This document shows, in pieces, positions 22,137 through 31,764 of a stretch of 64,000 nt of DNA. Origin of the DNA: Klebsiella indica (GTDB lineage Bacteria; Pseudomonadota; Gammaproteobacteria; Enterobacterales; Enterobacteriaceae); NCBI RefSeq assembly GCF_005860775.1, contig NZ_VCHQ01000001.1:186001-250000 (forward strand), written 5' to 3'. The notes under the pieces are model-generated. The model was not told the origin of the DNA, did not search any database, and saw only the letters and a list, made by a program, of their open reading frames with translations. A program made the position numbers and the translations under genes. Position 1 is the stretch's first letter, and every line of letters begins with the position of its first letter.

Positions 22137-22421
22137 TTACAGATAGCGGCACAAATAAGATGTGGGCTCAGCCACCTGCAAATTAAACTCGCTATTTCCC
22201 GGAACGTTGAATACTTCACCGGCGGCGTACACTTTCCACTCAGTCTCGCCCGGAAGAAGCACGTTCAGCGCACCGCTAACCACGGTCATCTCTTCCGGCT
22301 GCCCGGTGCCAAAGGTATATTCCCCTTCCGCCATCACGCCAACGCTGGCGCGACCGGTGCTGCTGCTGGTGAAACCAATAGATTTTACTTTTCCGTCAAA
22401 GTATTCATTGCTTTGAAGCAT
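22137..22421 (-). CDS. ppnP: Pyrimidine/purine nucleoside phosphorylase PpnP (YaiE)
   Basis: This 94-residue single-domain cupin (DUF1255) is a broad-specificity nucleoside phosphorylase in E. coli. The start at 22421 ([14 protein letters not shown]) gives the E. coli length; upstream residues of the longer frame are not conserved. The cupin core [18 protein letters not shown] and [12 protein letters not shown] is intact. It is downstream of aroM in the same direction with an 87-bp gap. ykiA, present in some E. coli, is not here. Confidence 0.93.
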   Translation of the reverse strand: MLQSNEYFDGKVKSIGFTSSSTGRASVGVMAEGEYTFGTGQPEEMTVVSGALNVLLPGETEWKVYAAGEVFNVPGNSEFNLQVAEPTSYLCRYL

Positions 22422-22508
22422 AAACTCGCCCTTATGATCTTGTGTTGAAGGCACAATATAGGGGGCGCTCGTTACCCCTGTCACGTAAAATTAACGCACG
22501 ACGGCAGG

Positions 22509-23189
22509 TTAAACTAATAGTTCTGCCGCCAACCGAGAAACCAGCACATTTGACAACAGAACCGGGATATCCAGCGCTTTTTGTAACACGTCGCGATGCT
22601 TCTGGTGATAGCAAAGACAATCCATCATCAGCACATCCGCCCCCTGCTCGATTAACTCCCTGCCCGCCGCCAGTAAGTCGTCGTCGCTACCGGTAACGGG
22701 ATTCGCCAACGCATAGTAGGGCGTATTTTTTAACACCCGCCATTTCTCCCGCTGCAACGGCAAAATCTCTTCAACCGGAACAATCACGCCGACCTGATGC
22801 CCATCAACAATCGATGCAACGAGCGGCGGGATAATTCTTTGCGGCTCAAGCAGAATCGCATTATTCGCGGTAAAATCGCCGAATGGATGGGTACTCATCA
22901 ATAAAATAAGATCATAATTTTGTTTGTCGAGCATGGCGATAATGCGACGTAAATCGCGCTCAACCTTATGCCGGGAGACCGGTATGATTTGCTTATCGCT
23001 GAGCAAGATCAGCAGCGTCTCCTCACCAGCTTCAGCGCCATAGTCTTGAATAACCTCTTCGCGCGTCATTTTGCCTGACAGGCTAATGTGGACAATCTGC
23101 TCTTCCCTGATATGTTCGGTCAAAAGCGGCAACATCTCCACCACCGGTACCACCCCAATGGTCAAAATAGCCATCAATGCACTACTCAT
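22509..23189 (-). CDS. aroM: AroM family protein
   Basis: This 226-residue protein of the AroM family has unknown function; in E. coli it is the third gene of the TyrR-controlled aroL-yaiA-aroM transcript. The sequence shows a Rossmann-like alternation with conserved blocks [38 protein letters not shown] and [10 protein letters not shown]-like ending. Here the gap from yaiA is about 250 bp, so it may also have its own promoter. The LMS-C-HQ pattern loosely recalls the Asp/Glu racemase fold, but no activity is assigned. Confidence 0.92.
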   Translation of the reverse strand: MSSALMAILTIGVVPVVEMLPLLTEHIREEQIVHISLSGKMTREEVIQDYGAEAGEETLLILLSDKQIIPVSRHKVERDLRRIIAMLDKQNYDLILLMSTHPFGDFTANNAILLEPQRIIPPLVASIVDGHQVGVIVPVEEILPLQREKWRVLKNTPYYALANPVTGSDDDLLAAGRELIEQGADVLMMDCLCYHQKHRDVLQKALDIPVLLSNVLVSRLAAELLV

Positions 23190-23440
23190 ATCATGTACCT
23201 TTTACTGCCACGGTTTTAAAACGAGCTTCTATTTACGACTTCTGCCCCCTGTTGGCTGAAAATCAACCGTCAAGAAGCGTAGCAGGTTACAGCTAATATG
23301 GAATGTAAAGATTCCAGAAACATCAAAAACGCTCCTGAAAAAACCAGCATCAGATAATCATTAGTACCGCTGATAAATTAAAGATGTGATATATGCCCGG
23401 TAACGATCTTTTCAGAACATATCCCGGGCGTGAGGGGGAA

Positions 23441-23632
23441 TTATGATTTGTCAGGATCTTCATAGCGCCGTTTAGCATCCAGCGCTTCCTGTTCAGTGGG
23501 GTGTTCACTGATGAGCGAGTTCGGGGCAGGATAGTCAGCACGCAGTTCATACCAGGTTACCGTTTGGCCCTGCGGACCTTTTTCGACCGTAACAATACGC
23601 GCTTCTCTTGGATAGGGGGGTCTGGTCGGCAT
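23441..23632 (-). CDS. yaiA: Small protein YaiA
   Basis: This 63-residue soluble protein of unknown function has the same length as E. coli YaiA and retains the MPT-PPYPREA start, [13 protein letters not shown] core and RRYEDPDKS end. It lies 70 bp downstream of aroL and is expected to be co-transcribed with it. Confidence 0.93.
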   Translation of the reverse strand: MPTRPPYPREARIVTVEKGPQGQTVTWYELRADYPAPNSLISEHPTEQEALDAKRRYEDPDKS

Positions 23633-23702
23633 AGCGCTTCCTTTTTTATCTCGTGGATCCTAAAGTATAGGCGTTGCCGATCCGTTGTCCGTAAGCAAAT
23701 TC

Positions 23703-24230
23703 TTAACTGGTATAGCTCACACCGCACACTGTCGCCATAATCTGTTCAACCACCTCATCCGGCGTAGCGGTGGCATCAATAATATGGTGCGCAGCCGTAC
23801 GATACAGGGCTTCCCGTTGCGCCAGTATTTCGCCGACTTCATCACGAACGGGTTTTCCGGTCAGCGTCGGACGTTGCTCCGCTTTCGGATAGGCTTCCAG
23901 ACGCTCAATCAGCGTCGAAACCGAGGCTTCAAGATAGATCACCACACCATTTTCACGCATAAACTGACGATTGTACTCACTGAGAATAATGCCGCCGCCG
24001 GTCGCAATAATCGTCGCTGGCTGCGAGACTCTTTCTAAAGCCTGAGTTTCCAGCGCACGGAAGCGCTCCCAGCCTTCCTGCTGAACGATAGCCGCGACCG
24101 TGCGCTGCTCATGTTCCTGCAGCTCATGATCAGTATCCGCAAACTGGTAGTTACGCGCTCGCGCGAGGGCGTGACCAATCGTCGTTTTACCGCAGCCGCG
24201 AGGCCCGACAAGAAAAATTAGCTGTGTCAT
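23703..24230 (-). CDS. aroL: Shikimate kinase II
   Basis: AroL catalyses ATP-dependent phosphorylation of shikimate in aromatic amino acid synthesis. The 175-residue protein has the P-loop GPRGCGKTT (residues 9-17), the shikimate-binding ATGGGIIL segment and the LID arginine region ([11 protein letters not shown]). The start at 24230 is chosen by homology; the frame extends to 24320 without a conserved N-terminus. A candidate TyrR box lies about 155 bp upstream. It diverges somewhat more from E. coli AroL than its neighbours do. Confidence 0.95.
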   Translation of the reverse strand: MTQLIFLVGPRGCGKTTIGHALARARNYQFADTDHELQEHEQRTVAAIVQQEGWERFRALETQALERVSQPATIIATGGGIILSEYNRQFMRENGVVIYLEASVSTLIERLEAYPKAEQRPTLTGKPVRDEVGEILAQREALYRTAAHHIIDATATPDEVVEQIMATVCGVSYTS

Positions 24231-24569
24231 TACCGAAGACCCCTTGGTGTCCGCCATTGTGGTGCGGATAAATGAAAGCGAAAAGAGAAGCAATAGTACC
24301 GCAAACTTACTCAACACCAACCGTAAAATAAACGTTACACACCATCAATAAAACCTTTCACCTTACTTTACGAAAGGATATTGAATGTAAACTTATCATT
24401 GCACGTGGTGTTATGCTAGCTTTACTTTTATGCGAAAGCTATTTTTTGTTCTCAGTCTGGCGTAAACAGTAACACATTTCCGCATAGCTTTACGTAGTAA
24501 CATATTTACAACACCCGTGTTTCAGAGCGACTCTGACGCCAACCAATCAGTATGACAGAGGAATGTATC
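24231..24569. other. Divergent promoter region of aroL and the DUF2076 gene
   Basis: A 339-bp AT-rich divergent region. Apart from the candidate TyrR box, a short direct repeat of ACGTAGTAACA-like and GTAACACATTT-like sequence appears before the DUF2076 gene. No small gene is evident. Confidence 0.45.
24386..24403 (-). promoter_or_regulatory. Candidate TyrR box upstream of aroL
   Basis: TGTAAACTTATCATTGCA fits the TyrR consensus TGTAAA-N6-TTTACA fully in one half and in four of six positions in the other. E. coli aroL is repressed by TyrR from similar boxes. Its distance from the aroL start (about 155 bp) is larger than expected, and it could alternatively serve the divergent DUF2076 gene. 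Confidence 0.4.
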
Positions 24570-25271
24570 ATGCAATCTGAAGAGCAACGCCTTATTGATG
24601 GACTGTTTTCCCGGCTGAAAGAGGCCGAGACCCGCAGCGCATCACGCGATGCCGACGCCGAGGAGCAGATTGCCCGGCACATCAAAGAGCAGCCTTTCGC
24701 CCCTTACTATATGGCGCAAACCATCCTGATTCAGGAAGCGGCAATTAAACAGCTCAATGCCCGTATCCAGGCGCTGGAAAACCAGGTGACGCAACTTCAG
24801 GCCGCGAAACCCAGCAGCGGCGGGTTCCTTTCCGGCCTGTTCGGCGGCGGTCAGTCCCGTGGTTCCGCCCCGATTCCCGGCGCAGAGCAGTATGCTCGCC
24901 CGCAGACGCCTCCCCAGCCGCAGTACGCCCCACAGGCGCAGCAGCAAAACTATGCGCCTCAGGCGACCCGCAGCGGCGGCGGTTTTATGGCCGGCGCGCT
25001 GCAAACAGCAGCCGGCGTCGCCGGCGGCGTGGTGCTGGGGAACATGTTGACTCATATGTTTAGCGGTTCACACCCGCAGGAGATCGTCAACATTATTGAA
25101 GAGCAACCGCAGCCGGACCTGAGCCAGCCGCAGGACAGCAATGTCGCGGACGATACGTTCCGCCAGGATGACGGCCAATTCCTTGCCGACAATAATGACT
25201 ATGATTCCGACTTTGATGCCGGTTTTGGCAACGATGATTTCGGCAGCGGCGACGATGACAGCTGGGTTTAA
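24570..25271 (+). CDS. DUF2076 domain-containing protein
   Basis: This 233-residue protein belongs to the DUF2076 family (COG3416). An N-terminal helical domain ([20 protein letters not shown]; coiled coil about residues 55-80) is followed by a GGG/SG-rich segment, a proline/glutamine stretch (about 105-140) and a second Gly-rich helix ([22 protein letters not shown]) before an Asp-rich acidic tail. The start at 24570 is supported by AGAGGA; the upstream ATG at 24552 lacks a site. The function is unknown. Its stop overlaps the yaiI stop on the opposite strand. Confidence 0.88.
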   Translation: MQSEEQRLIDGLFSRLKEAETRSASRDADAEEQIARHIKEQPFAPYYMAQTILIQEAAIKQLNARIQALENQVTQLQAAKPSSGGFLSGLFGGGQSRGSAPIPGAEQYARPQTPPQPQYAPQAQQQNYAPQATRSGGGFMAGALQTAAGVAGGVVLGNMLTHMFSGSHPQEIVNIIEEQPQPDLSQPQDSNVADDTFRQDDGQFLADNNDYDSDFDAGFGNDDFGSGDDDSWV

Positions 25272-25726
25272 CTCTGCTGACGCCTGACGTCTGACAGCCA
25301 CTTCTCCAGCGCGGCGGCAAATTGCTGGCGATCGCGCTGAGATAAACTATCCGGACCACCGGTCTGCACGCCGCTGGCACGCATAGTTTCCATGAAATCG
25401 CGCATCGTCAGGCGTTCGCGAATGGTCGCCTCGCTGTAACGTTCGCCGCGCGGATTTAACGCCGCGGCGCCTTTTGCCAGAACGTCGGCAGCCAGCGGGA
25501 TATCCGCGGTAATCACCAGATCGCCTGCGGCGCATAACCGAACGATTTCGTTATCCGCCACATCGAAACCCTGCGCCACACGTAGAGTACGGATAAAACG
25601 CGAGGGCGGAACCCGTAGCGGCTGATTGGCCACCAGCGTCAGCGAGGTTTGTGTACGCTCGGCGGCGCGGAACAAAATATCTTTAATCACATTCGGACAT
25701 GCATCCGCATCAACCCAAATAGCCAT
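25268..25726 (-). CDS. yaiI: UPF0178 (DUF188) protein YaiI
   Basis: This 152-residue PIN-like domain protein has conserved acidic residues in [18 protein letters not shown] and VITADIPLA, consistent with a metal-dependent nuclease-like fold, though no activity is established. The start at 25726 gives the E. coli length. It is convergent with the DUF2076 gene (4-bp overlap of ends) and divergent from proC. Confidence 0.94.
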   Translation of the reverse strand: MAIWVDADACPNVIKDILFRAAERTQTSLTLVANQPLRVPPSRFIRTLRVAQGFDVADNEIVRLCAAGDLVITADIPLAADVLAKGAAALNPRGERYSEATIRERLTMRDFMETMRASGVQTGGPDSLSQRDRQQFAAALEKWLSDVRRQQS

Positions 25727-25842
25727 TACGGCTCCTGTCGACAAAAAAGAGAAGTCATATTGTCACCTGCTTTTACCTTTCGTGAAAGCGACAAGGTGAT
25801 AAGCTATGTCTCTAACGATAAAACAAGTAAAGGGGATTGATG

Positions 25843-26652
25843 ATGGAGAAAAAAATCGGCTTTATCGGCTGCGGCAACATGGGGAAGGCCATTCTGGGCG
25901 GCCTGATCGCCAGCGGACAGGTACAGCCGGGGCAAATCTGGGTCTATACCCCGTCGCCGGAAAAAGTGGCAGCCCTGCATGACCAGTACGGCATTAATGC
26001 GGCGCAAAGCGCACAGGAAGTCGCTCAGGTGGCAGATATCGTTTTCGGCGCTGTAAAGCCGGGGATTATGGTCAAAGTGCTTAGCGATGTGGCTTCCAGC
26101 CTGAATAAAGACTCGCTGGTCGTTTCGATTGCCGCTGGTGTGACTCTCGACCAACTGGCGCGCGCGCTGGGCCACGACCGTAAAATCGTCCGCGCAATGC
26201 CTAACACCCCTTCACTGGTGAACGCAGGTATGACATCCGTCACGCCAAATGCGCTGGTCAGCCCCGAAGAAACGGCTGATATCCTGACCATCTTCCGTTG
26301 CTTCGGCCAGGCGGAAATCATCGCTGAGCCAATGATTCACCCGGTAGTTGGCGTCAGCGGTTCCGCACCGGCTTACGTATTTATGTTTATCGAAGCGATG
26401 GCCGATGCCGCTGTGCTCGGTGGGATGCCACGCGCGCAGGCCTACAAATTCGCCGCGCAGGCGGTGATGGGTTCGGCCAAAATGGTGCTCGAAAGCGGCG
26501 AACATCCGGGTACGCTGAAAGATATGGTGTGCTCGCCTGGCGGTACCACGATTGAGGCCGTACGCGTACTGGAGGAGAAAGGTTTCCGCTCCGCCGTTAT
26601 TGAAGCGATGGCGAAATGCATGGAGAAATCAGAGAAACTCAGTCGTTCCTGA
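25843..26652 (+). CDS. proC: Pyrroline-5-carboxylate reductase
   Basis: ProC performs the last step of proline synthesis, reducing pyrroline-5-carboxylate with NADPH. The 269-residue protein has the N-terminal Rossmann motif GFIGCGNMGKAI and the C-terminal signature region AYKFAAQAVMGSAKM ... KDMVCSPGGTTIEA. Tandem ATGs at 25840 and 25843 are possible starts; the second matches E. coli and has AGGGG at a good distance. In E. coli dgcC (adrA) separates proC from psiF; it is missing here. A terminator follows the stop. Confidence 0.96.
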   Translation: MEKKIGFIGCGNMGKAILGGLIASGQVQPGQIWVYTPSPEKVAALHDQYGINAAQSAQEVAQVADIVFGAVKPGIMVKVLSDVASSLNKDSLVVSIAAGVTLDQLARALGHDRKIVRAMPNTPSLVNAGMTSVTPNALVSPEETADILTIFRCFGQAEIIAEPMIHPVVGVSGSAPAYVFMFIEAMADAAVLGGMPRAQAYKFAAQAVMGSAKMVLESGEHPGTLKDMVCSPGGTTIEAVRVLEEKGFRSAVIEAMAKCMEKSEKLSRS

Positions 26653-26677
26653 TTGATCCCCCGGTGCCGGTTGAAAG

Positions 26678-26713
26678 CGGGTGAGGTTCCCCACCCGTTT
26701 GTTGTTATTTTTT
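26678..26713 (+). terminator. Intrinsic terminator of proC
   Basis: Arms CGGGTGAGG (26678-26686) and CCCCACCCG (26689-26697) with one mismatch are followed by a T-rich tract reaching into the end of psiF on the other strand. Confidence 0.82.
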
Positions 26714-27019
26714 CAGGCAAGTGCCCATAAATTTGCTTCGATCATCCCCTTTCAAAGACTGCCGGGTCGCCTGACTGTTGCAGTCGCGCATTTTTTGCTG
26801 CTGCGGCGTCAGGGTTTTGCCGTCCTGGGTTGTTGCATTTTTCTTCAGGCAGTTGCTCATAAACGTTTTACGTTCATCCCCTTTCAGCGACTTTGAAGAG
26901 GCGGCTTTATTACAGGCGCTCATCTTCTGCTGCTGCGGTGTTAACGTTTTTTCCGCAGCGCTGGCCCCTGTCATAAATACCAGGCCCAAAAGTAGCGTCG
27001 CAAGCAAGTTTATTTTCAT
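26705..27019 (-). CDS. psiF: Phosphate-starvation-inducible protein PsiF
   Basis: This 104-residue exported protein has a signal peptide (residues 1-21, ending SAA) and two tandem copies of a cysteine-containing motif, LTPQQQKM-x2-CN ... SLKGD-R-x-FM-x2-CLKK. Its function is unknown; in E. coli psiF is co-transcribed with phoA from the Pho-box promoter. Here 287 bp separates the two, including large hairpins, so expression may be partly uncoupled. The start at 27019 is the beginning of the signal peptide; the frame upstream is not coding. Confidence 0.94.
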   Translation of the reverse strand: MKINLLATLLLGLVFMTGASAAEKTLTPQQQKMSACNKAASSKSLKGDERKTFMSNCLKKNATTQDGKTLTPQQQKMRDCNSQATRQSLKGDDRSKFMGTCLKK

Positions 27020-27121
27020 CGTACATCCTTCTTTGAGTGAATCTTTGTAATTCTGGTCGCTAATGGAAAAAAAACCAGTCGGCAACGAAAATTCGTCGCT
27101 GACAGCCAATGCCAGGGCAGA

Positions 27122-27202
27122 GGGACGAGCGAAACGTCCCCCTGTCCGTTCACAGACAATGAATACGAAGAATATCCTGGTATTCACAGTGAACGGAACA
27201 GG
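27122..27202 (-). other. Tandem hairpins in the phoA-psiF spacer
   Basis: One inverted repeat has outer arms CTGTCCGTTCAC and GTGAACGGAACAG (27142-27202, one bulge) and inner arms GAATAC/GTATTC. Next to it is GGGACG/CGTCCC (27122-27140). Read with phoA mRNA, the large hairpin comes about 100 nt after the stop. No T-run follows it. Confidence 0.6.
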
Positions 27203-27306
27203 TCGCAGACCAAAATCTGAAGGAAATAAGGCACATGCCATTTTTGCCAAAACCACCTGAAAAGCGACATTCAGGCTGACAGGCATTCATCACCGGCAGC
27301 GGTCTA

Positions 27307-28719
27307 TCACAGATTCAGCGCCGCTTTCATGGTGTAGAACAGATCGGTCTGGTCCGTTAACCCCACCACATTTGCCGCATATGGGCCGTAAGCAGCAATA
27401 CGCAGTTGGGTTCCGGTATGCTCCATCGACGCCGCTTCTGAATTGCCGTAGCTTATCACCATCACCGAGCCGTCTTTCGTATTCAGCGCCTGAGTCAGGC
27501 CGGGAGCTTTCGTCTCCGCCGGGATAATCTGGCTGGAATGCGCATGATCGGCGGTAACGATAACCAGGGTATTACCGTCTTTTTGCGCAAACGCCAGCGC
27601 CTTCTGCACGGCTTCATCCAGATCAACGGTTTCCCCGATCTGACCACAGGGATTCGCCGCATGGTCCTGTTTATCAATCGAAGCGCCTTCCACCTGCAGG
27701 AAAAAACCTTTCTCATTGCCACTCAGCAGATCGATGGCTTTTTCAGTCATCTGCGCCAGCGTCGGTACCGAAGCGTCACGTTTGGGATTTGGGGTACAGG
27801 TTACCGCCGCCTGCTCGATATTACCGTGATAAGACGCTTTCGGACCTTGCCAGCGTACCGGCATATTGCCCTGGGAGAAGAGTCCCAACAACGGTTTGTC
27901 CTGATTTGCCTGGCTAACGGCAGCCAGAGAACTGGCATCAGTGACAATTTGATAGCCGCGTGCAACAGCCTGATCGTGCAGAGTTTTCCCCTGCCACTCG
28001 CCAGCCGTGGCGATTTCAGCGAAGGTTTTCGCCCCGCCGCCAAGCGTCACATCGGCTCGGGCATTCAACAGTTGTTCGGTAATGGAGCCTTTACCGCCCT
28101 TTTCCAGCGCATTGCTGGCACATTTTTCACGGGTTACGCTCGGACCATAGCATTTACGTGAAGTGACGTGCGCCACCAGCGCGGCTGGCGTCGCATCCTG
28201 CAGTTCCGCCGTTGAGACGTTACCGGTCGCTAACCCCGCCGCTTTAGCCAGCTCAAGAATGGTTTGATGAGATTTTTCATGAATGTCGACGCCCAGCGCG
28301 CCATTATAGCTTTTCACACCGGTCGTCCACGCGGTCGCGGAGGCGGCTGAGTCCGTGACATAATTCGGCTTACCGGTTTTTTTGTCCAACGAATAATGGG
28401 TGTACTGACCAGTCAGCGGCAGCGCGTCAATACCTTTAAAAAAACCGCCGGCCCCTTCAGCATAATTACGCGCGGCGGTAATTTCAGCATCACCCATTCC
28501 ATCGCCAATCAGCAAAATAATATTTTTAGCTGGCTTATTAATTAACGACGCTCGCAGGGCCTCCGTCCGATCGCTGCTTAAACGCCGCGCGCCGCCCGGC
28601 GTAGTAATATCACCCTGAGCGGCCCGACTTTCCAGAAGCGGCATCATTGTTGTTTCTGCGTGAATAACCGGGGCGCCCAACAGAGGTAGCAAAGCAATAA
28701 ACAGGACACGTAATTTCAC
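27307..28719 (-). CDS. phoA: Alkaline phosphatase
   Basis: PhoA is the periplasmic zinc/magnesium homodimeric phosphomonoesterase made under phosphate starvation. Signal peptide residues are 1-21. The metal ligand D72 (mature D51, LLIGDGMGD) and nucleophile serine in [10 protein letters not shown] (mature S102 equivalent) are present, as are ADHAHSSQI and [12 protein letters not shown]. The start is taken as GTG at 28719 because the context ATGGAGATGATAAAAGTGAAA mirrors the GTG start of E. coli phoA, giving 470 residues; two in-frame ATGs lie 5 and 3 codons upstream and overlap that ribosome site. S. Typhimurium lacks phoA, which argues against typical Salmonella. Confidence 0.96.
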   Translation of the reverse strand: MKLRVLFIALLPLLGAPVIHAETTMMPLLESRAAQGDITTPGGARRLSSDRTEALRASLINKPAKNIILLIGDGMGDAEITAARNYAEGAGGFFKGIDALPLTGQYTHYSLDKKTGKPNYVTDSAASATAWTTGVKSYNGALGVDIHEKSHQTILELAKAAGLATGNVSTAELQDATPAALVAHVTSRKCYGPSVTREKCASNALEKGGKGSITEQLLNARADVTLGGGAKTFAEIATAGEWQGKTLHDQAVARGYQIVTDASSLAAVSQANQDKPLLGLFSQGNMPVRWQGPKASYHGNIEQAAVTCTPNPKRDASVPTLAQMTEKAIDLLSGNEKGFFLQVEGASIDKQDHAANPCGQIGETVDLDEAVQKALAFAQKDGNTLVIVTADHAHSSQIIPAETKAPGLTQALNTKDGSVMVISYGNSEAASMEHTGTQLRIAAYGPYAANVVGLTDQTDLFYTMKAALNL

Positions 28720-28783
28720 TTTTATCATCTCCATGTAATAAATACTTTAAAAAACAACACGAGGGAGACTGTATAAAAGCGAT

Positions 28784-28801
28784 GTGACAGTAAAATGACA
28801 G
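28784..28801 (-). promoter_or_regulatory. Pho box of phoA
   Basis: CTGTCATTTTACTGTCAC on the minus strand is a near-perfect PhoB box, about 65 bp before the GTG start. A plausible -10 (TATACAGT region, 28768-28775) lies at the expected spacing. Confidence 0.9.
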
Positions 28802-28822
28802 CATCCATACCCTGTCACAACA

Positions 28823-29083
28823 CTAGCTACGAGGATGCTGTAATAGCTTCTTTATATATTGCTGCAATAACTGGGCGTCGCGATCGTCCACCAGCGGACC
28901 AGGGCTGGCCTCTTCGATTGCCCGCTCGATATCATTGATTAACGCCTGCCGGCTGTCCTGCGACATATGACGCAGGAGCGATGTGACCACCACTTCCAGC
29001 GCTTCAACCTGAGCCGTCAATTCCTTTGACTCTTCTTCCTTTTGTGCCAGTTTCACCAGTAGTTCAGCAATGAGATTCTTCAC
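28823..29083 (-). CDS. iraP: Anti-adaptor protein IraP
   Basis: IraP binds the adaptor RssB and so protects the stress sigma factor RpoS from ClpXP degradation; in E. coli it is induced by phosphate starvation. The 86-residue mostly helical protein begins [19 protein letters not shown] with a short coiled coil and ends LLQHPRS, the E. coli length. It lies directly upstream of the phoA promoter in the same orientation. Confidence 0.95.
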   Translation of the reverse strand: MKNLIAELLVKLAQKEEESKELTAQVEALEVVVTSLLRHMSQDSRQALINDIERAIEEASPGPLVDDRDAQLLQQYIKKLLQHPRS

Positions 29084-29301
29084 AACGCGTTATCCTTATG
29101 CGAGGTCCGTTTTCTGCTAGTTATGTCATACATTAGCCATCGGTTGCCACAATTATTTTTAGAAAATGGCTTTCCGTATCAATCAAAAATAAACGAAACG
29201 TTTTTCTCATTACCTATTTAACCAGGAATTTACTTAACGGCAGGTTAATAACCATATTCAACACCATAAGAATAAAATGGAATATCAGCGTTAATCCATA
29301 G

Positions 29302-30294
29302 CTACAACGTATCACCATAATATATCTGATAGGCCAGATTAACGCGGTCTGCCGCGTCTTTACCGGCCAGCCGCGCAATAAGTATTTCACTCGCCGTTTT
29401 ACCTATTTCATAACGTGGGGTAATGACGCTGGCTATTTTTTGTAGCCGCGCGCGGCCAATTTCCAGACCATGAAAACCGGCAATAGCCATGTTTTGCGGC
29501 ACAGCGATTCCCTGGGCCTGGCACGCCAGCAACACACCAACGGCCAGATCGTCGTTGGTACAAAAAATTGCGTCAATATCCGGTCGCGACTGCTGCATCT
29601 GCAGGAACATCTGTCGGCCAAGCGCAACTGAAGAGATCGTCCGCGGCGCCATGTGATACGCCTTCAGGCCATGCGCCGCCAGCGCCAGTTCGGTGCCGTG
29701 AAAACGGCTTAAATCCCGCGGATCGTCCATTGAACCAAAAAAGGCAATCGCCCGCTTGCCGCTTTCAAGGAAAGCGTTGGTCATGTCCCACGCCGCCTTT
29801 TCGTTATCGAAACCCACCTGAATATCCAGTTGCTGACCGCCGAAATCCATCAGTTCAGCAACAGGTATGCCGCTGGCACGCACGTACTGCACCATACGAT
29901 CGCTATGCTGCTTACTGGTCAAAATCAGCCCATCAATATTGTAAGAGAGCAGATTGAGCACTTCACGCTCTTCGCGCTGTGGATCGTATTCGTAGTTGGC
30001 AATCAGCGTCTGGTAGTGATGCGCAGAAGTGACCGACTCGATTCCGGCCAGAACATCAGCAAAAATCTGGTTACGAAATGAAGGGATAAGCACGCCTATC
30101 GTTTTACTACGCGCGTTAAGCAGGATTTCCGGCGCCCGATTAGGGATATAGTTGTTCTCTTCCATGACCTTTGCAATCAGCTCACGGCTGCGCTGGGAAA
30201 CCTGGCCGGGGTCGCGCAAATAACGGCTGACCGTCATTTTATTGAGTCCCGCCAGGTTAGCGATATCCTGTAATGTCATCCGGTTGTTTTTCAT
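29302..30294 (-). CDS. LacI-family regulator, IdnR-like
   Basis: This 330-residue repressor/activator has an N-terminal HTH (MTLQDIANLAGLNKMTVSRYLRDP) and hinge (YIPNRAPEILLNARSKTIGVL), then a periplasmic-binding-like sugar domain. The sequence resembles E. coli IdnR more than GntR (for example LLSYNIDGLIL, FHGLEIGRA, YQIYYGDTL). It is the third gene of a minus-strand set after an IdnO-like dehydrogenase and an ACS transporter, and most likely senses the sugar acid they process and binds the composite palindrome at 32548-32579. Confidence 0.88.
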   Translation of the reverse strand: MKNNRMTLQDIANLAGLNKMTVSRYLRDPGQVSQRSRELIAKVMEENNYIPNRAPEILLNARSKTIGVLIPSFRNQIFADVLAGIESVTSAHHYQTLIANYEYDPQREEREVLNLLSYNIDGLILTSKQHSDRMVQYVRASGIPVAELMDFGGQQLDIQVGFDNEKAAWDMTNAFLESGKRAIAFFGSMDDPRDLSRFHGTELALAAHGLKAYHMAPRTISSVALGRQMFLQMQQSRPDIDAIFCTNDDLAVGVLLACQAQGIAVPQNMAIAGFHGLEIGRARLQKIASVITPRYEIGKTASEILIARLAGKDAADRVNLAYQIYYGDTL

Positions 30295-30360
30295 CAGGTT
30301 CTCTACGACATACGACTTATGCGTTCCCAGAGAACCTTATCACAGCAGCCAGGTTTTATG

Positions 30361-31650
30361 TTAACCCGTCACCTTTTTTGCCGTCACGGACGTTAAAGAA
30401 GGCGGGTTATTCGCACGAACGTTATACATCAACACCACAGAAGCCAGCAGCGCAATAGCCATGAAGGTATAAGAGACGCCGGGTCCGCCGGTGATACCGT
30501 TCAGATACCCCACCAGCCATGCGCCAAGGAACGCGCCCAGCGCACCAAAGCTATTAATCAACCCCATCGATACACCTGAAACGTTACGCGGCAGCAGCTC
30601 GGGAATGAGCGCGAAGAATGGCCCATAAGGCGCATACATGCAGGCAGCGGCAATGACCAGCAGCGCATAAGAGAACCAGAATGCCTGGTTCCCCACTATC
30701 CACGAACCAAAAAACGCAATAGCGGCAATCAGTAATAGTGGCCAGACAAACAGCTTACGGTTCTGGAACTTATCCGACAGCCAGGAGACCGTCAGCATCA
30801 GGCAGATCGCCGCAAGATACGGCACCGCCGCCAGCCAGCCTACCGCCACAATATCCATCTGCGCGGCGTTTTTCAGAATCGACGGCATCCACATCATGAA
30901 ACCATACACCCCGATACTCCACAGCGCATGAACGGCGCAGAGCATAATCACATTGCGCGAGCGCAGCGCTTCACCATAGTTACGCACCGGCTTTATATTG
31001 CTCTGCTCGCTGTCCATTGCCTGCTGCAGGACCTGCTTTTCCCGATCGTTGAGCCAGGAAACGTCTGCGGGTTTATCGCGAACCAGAATCCACCAGCAAA
31101 TCGCCCACAGTACCGCCGGAATACCCTCGATAATAAACATTTCGCGCCAGCCCCAGGCCTGAATCAGATAGCCGGAAACAATGGACATCCACAGGACGGT
31201 CACCGGGTTGCCGAGGATCAGGAAAGTATTGGCTCTCGAACGCTCGGTTTTGGTAAACCAGTTGCTGATATAAATCAGCATCGCTGGCATTACCGCCGCC
31301 TCAACTATGCCGAGAATAAAGCGAATCGCCATCAGCATCGGGATATTACTGACAAACCCGGTTGCCGCCGCGCAGAATCCCCATAATATCAGACTAAAGA
31401 AAATCATTTTCCGTACGCTGCGTTTTACTGCATATATCGCACCAGGCACCTGGAAAAAGAAATAGCCGAGAAAAAATAACGCGCCAATAAGTGAAGCGGT
31501 TCCTTTGGTAATACCTAAATCACTTTCAATTCCTGCCGCAGCGGCAAAACCATAATTTGCACGATCGAGATATGCCAGACTGTAGGTAATAAATATAATC
31601 GGCATTAAATACCACCAGCGGCGAGCTGGTAATTTCGAGAGCATTTGCAT
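30361..31650 (-). CDS. MFS transporter, anion:cation symporter (ACS) family
   Basis: This 429-residue inner-membrane protein has twelve predicted helices. The loop 2-3 region, the SLAYLDRANYGFA N-terminal motif typical of hexuronate/galactonate-type ACS carriers, and RFILGIVEAAVMPAMLIYISNWF place it in the ACS family. The start at 31650 has GAGG 7 nt upstream; an in-frame TTG two codons earlier is less likely. Together with the IdnO-like enzyme and IdnR-like regulator it probably imports a keto- or aldonic acid (gluconate, idonate or 5-ketogluconate type). It replaces the GntP-type IdnT of the E. coli idn operon. Confidence 0.88.
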   Translation of the reverse strand: MQMLSKLPARRWWYLMPIIFITYSLAYLDRANYGFAAAAGIESDLGITKGTASLIGALFFLGYFFFQVPGAIYAVKRSVRKMIFFSLILWGFCAAATGFVSNIPMLMAIRFILGIVEAAVMPAMLIYISNWFTKTERSRANTFLILGNPVTVLWMSIVSGYLIQAWGWREMFIIEGIPAVLWAICWWILVRDKPADVSWLNDREKQVLQQAMDSEQSNIKPVRNYGEALRSRNVIMLCAVHALWSIGVYGFMMWMPSILKNAAQMDIVAVGWLAAVPYLAAICLMLTVSWLSDKFQNRKLFVWPLLLIAAIAFFGSWIVGNQAFWFSYALLVIAAACMYAPYGPFFALIPELLPRNVSGVSMGLINSFGALGAFLGAWLVGYLNGITGGPGVSYTFMAIALLASVVLMYNVRANNPPSLTSVTAKKVTG

Positions 31651-31764
31651 AAGCAATCCTCATATTATGAATAACATCACAGGGGGTTAATTCATTCTGC
31701 AGACCCACTCGCCGAGCCAGGGCTTCCGCAACCAACGAGCAGGCAATCTGCAGTGTGCCGGAGA

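Noticed and set aside
27063-27260. 65-codon plus-strand frame in the phoA-psiF spacer
   Set aside because: No ribosome site or recognisable sequence; it lies across the hairpins and is better explained as non-coding.
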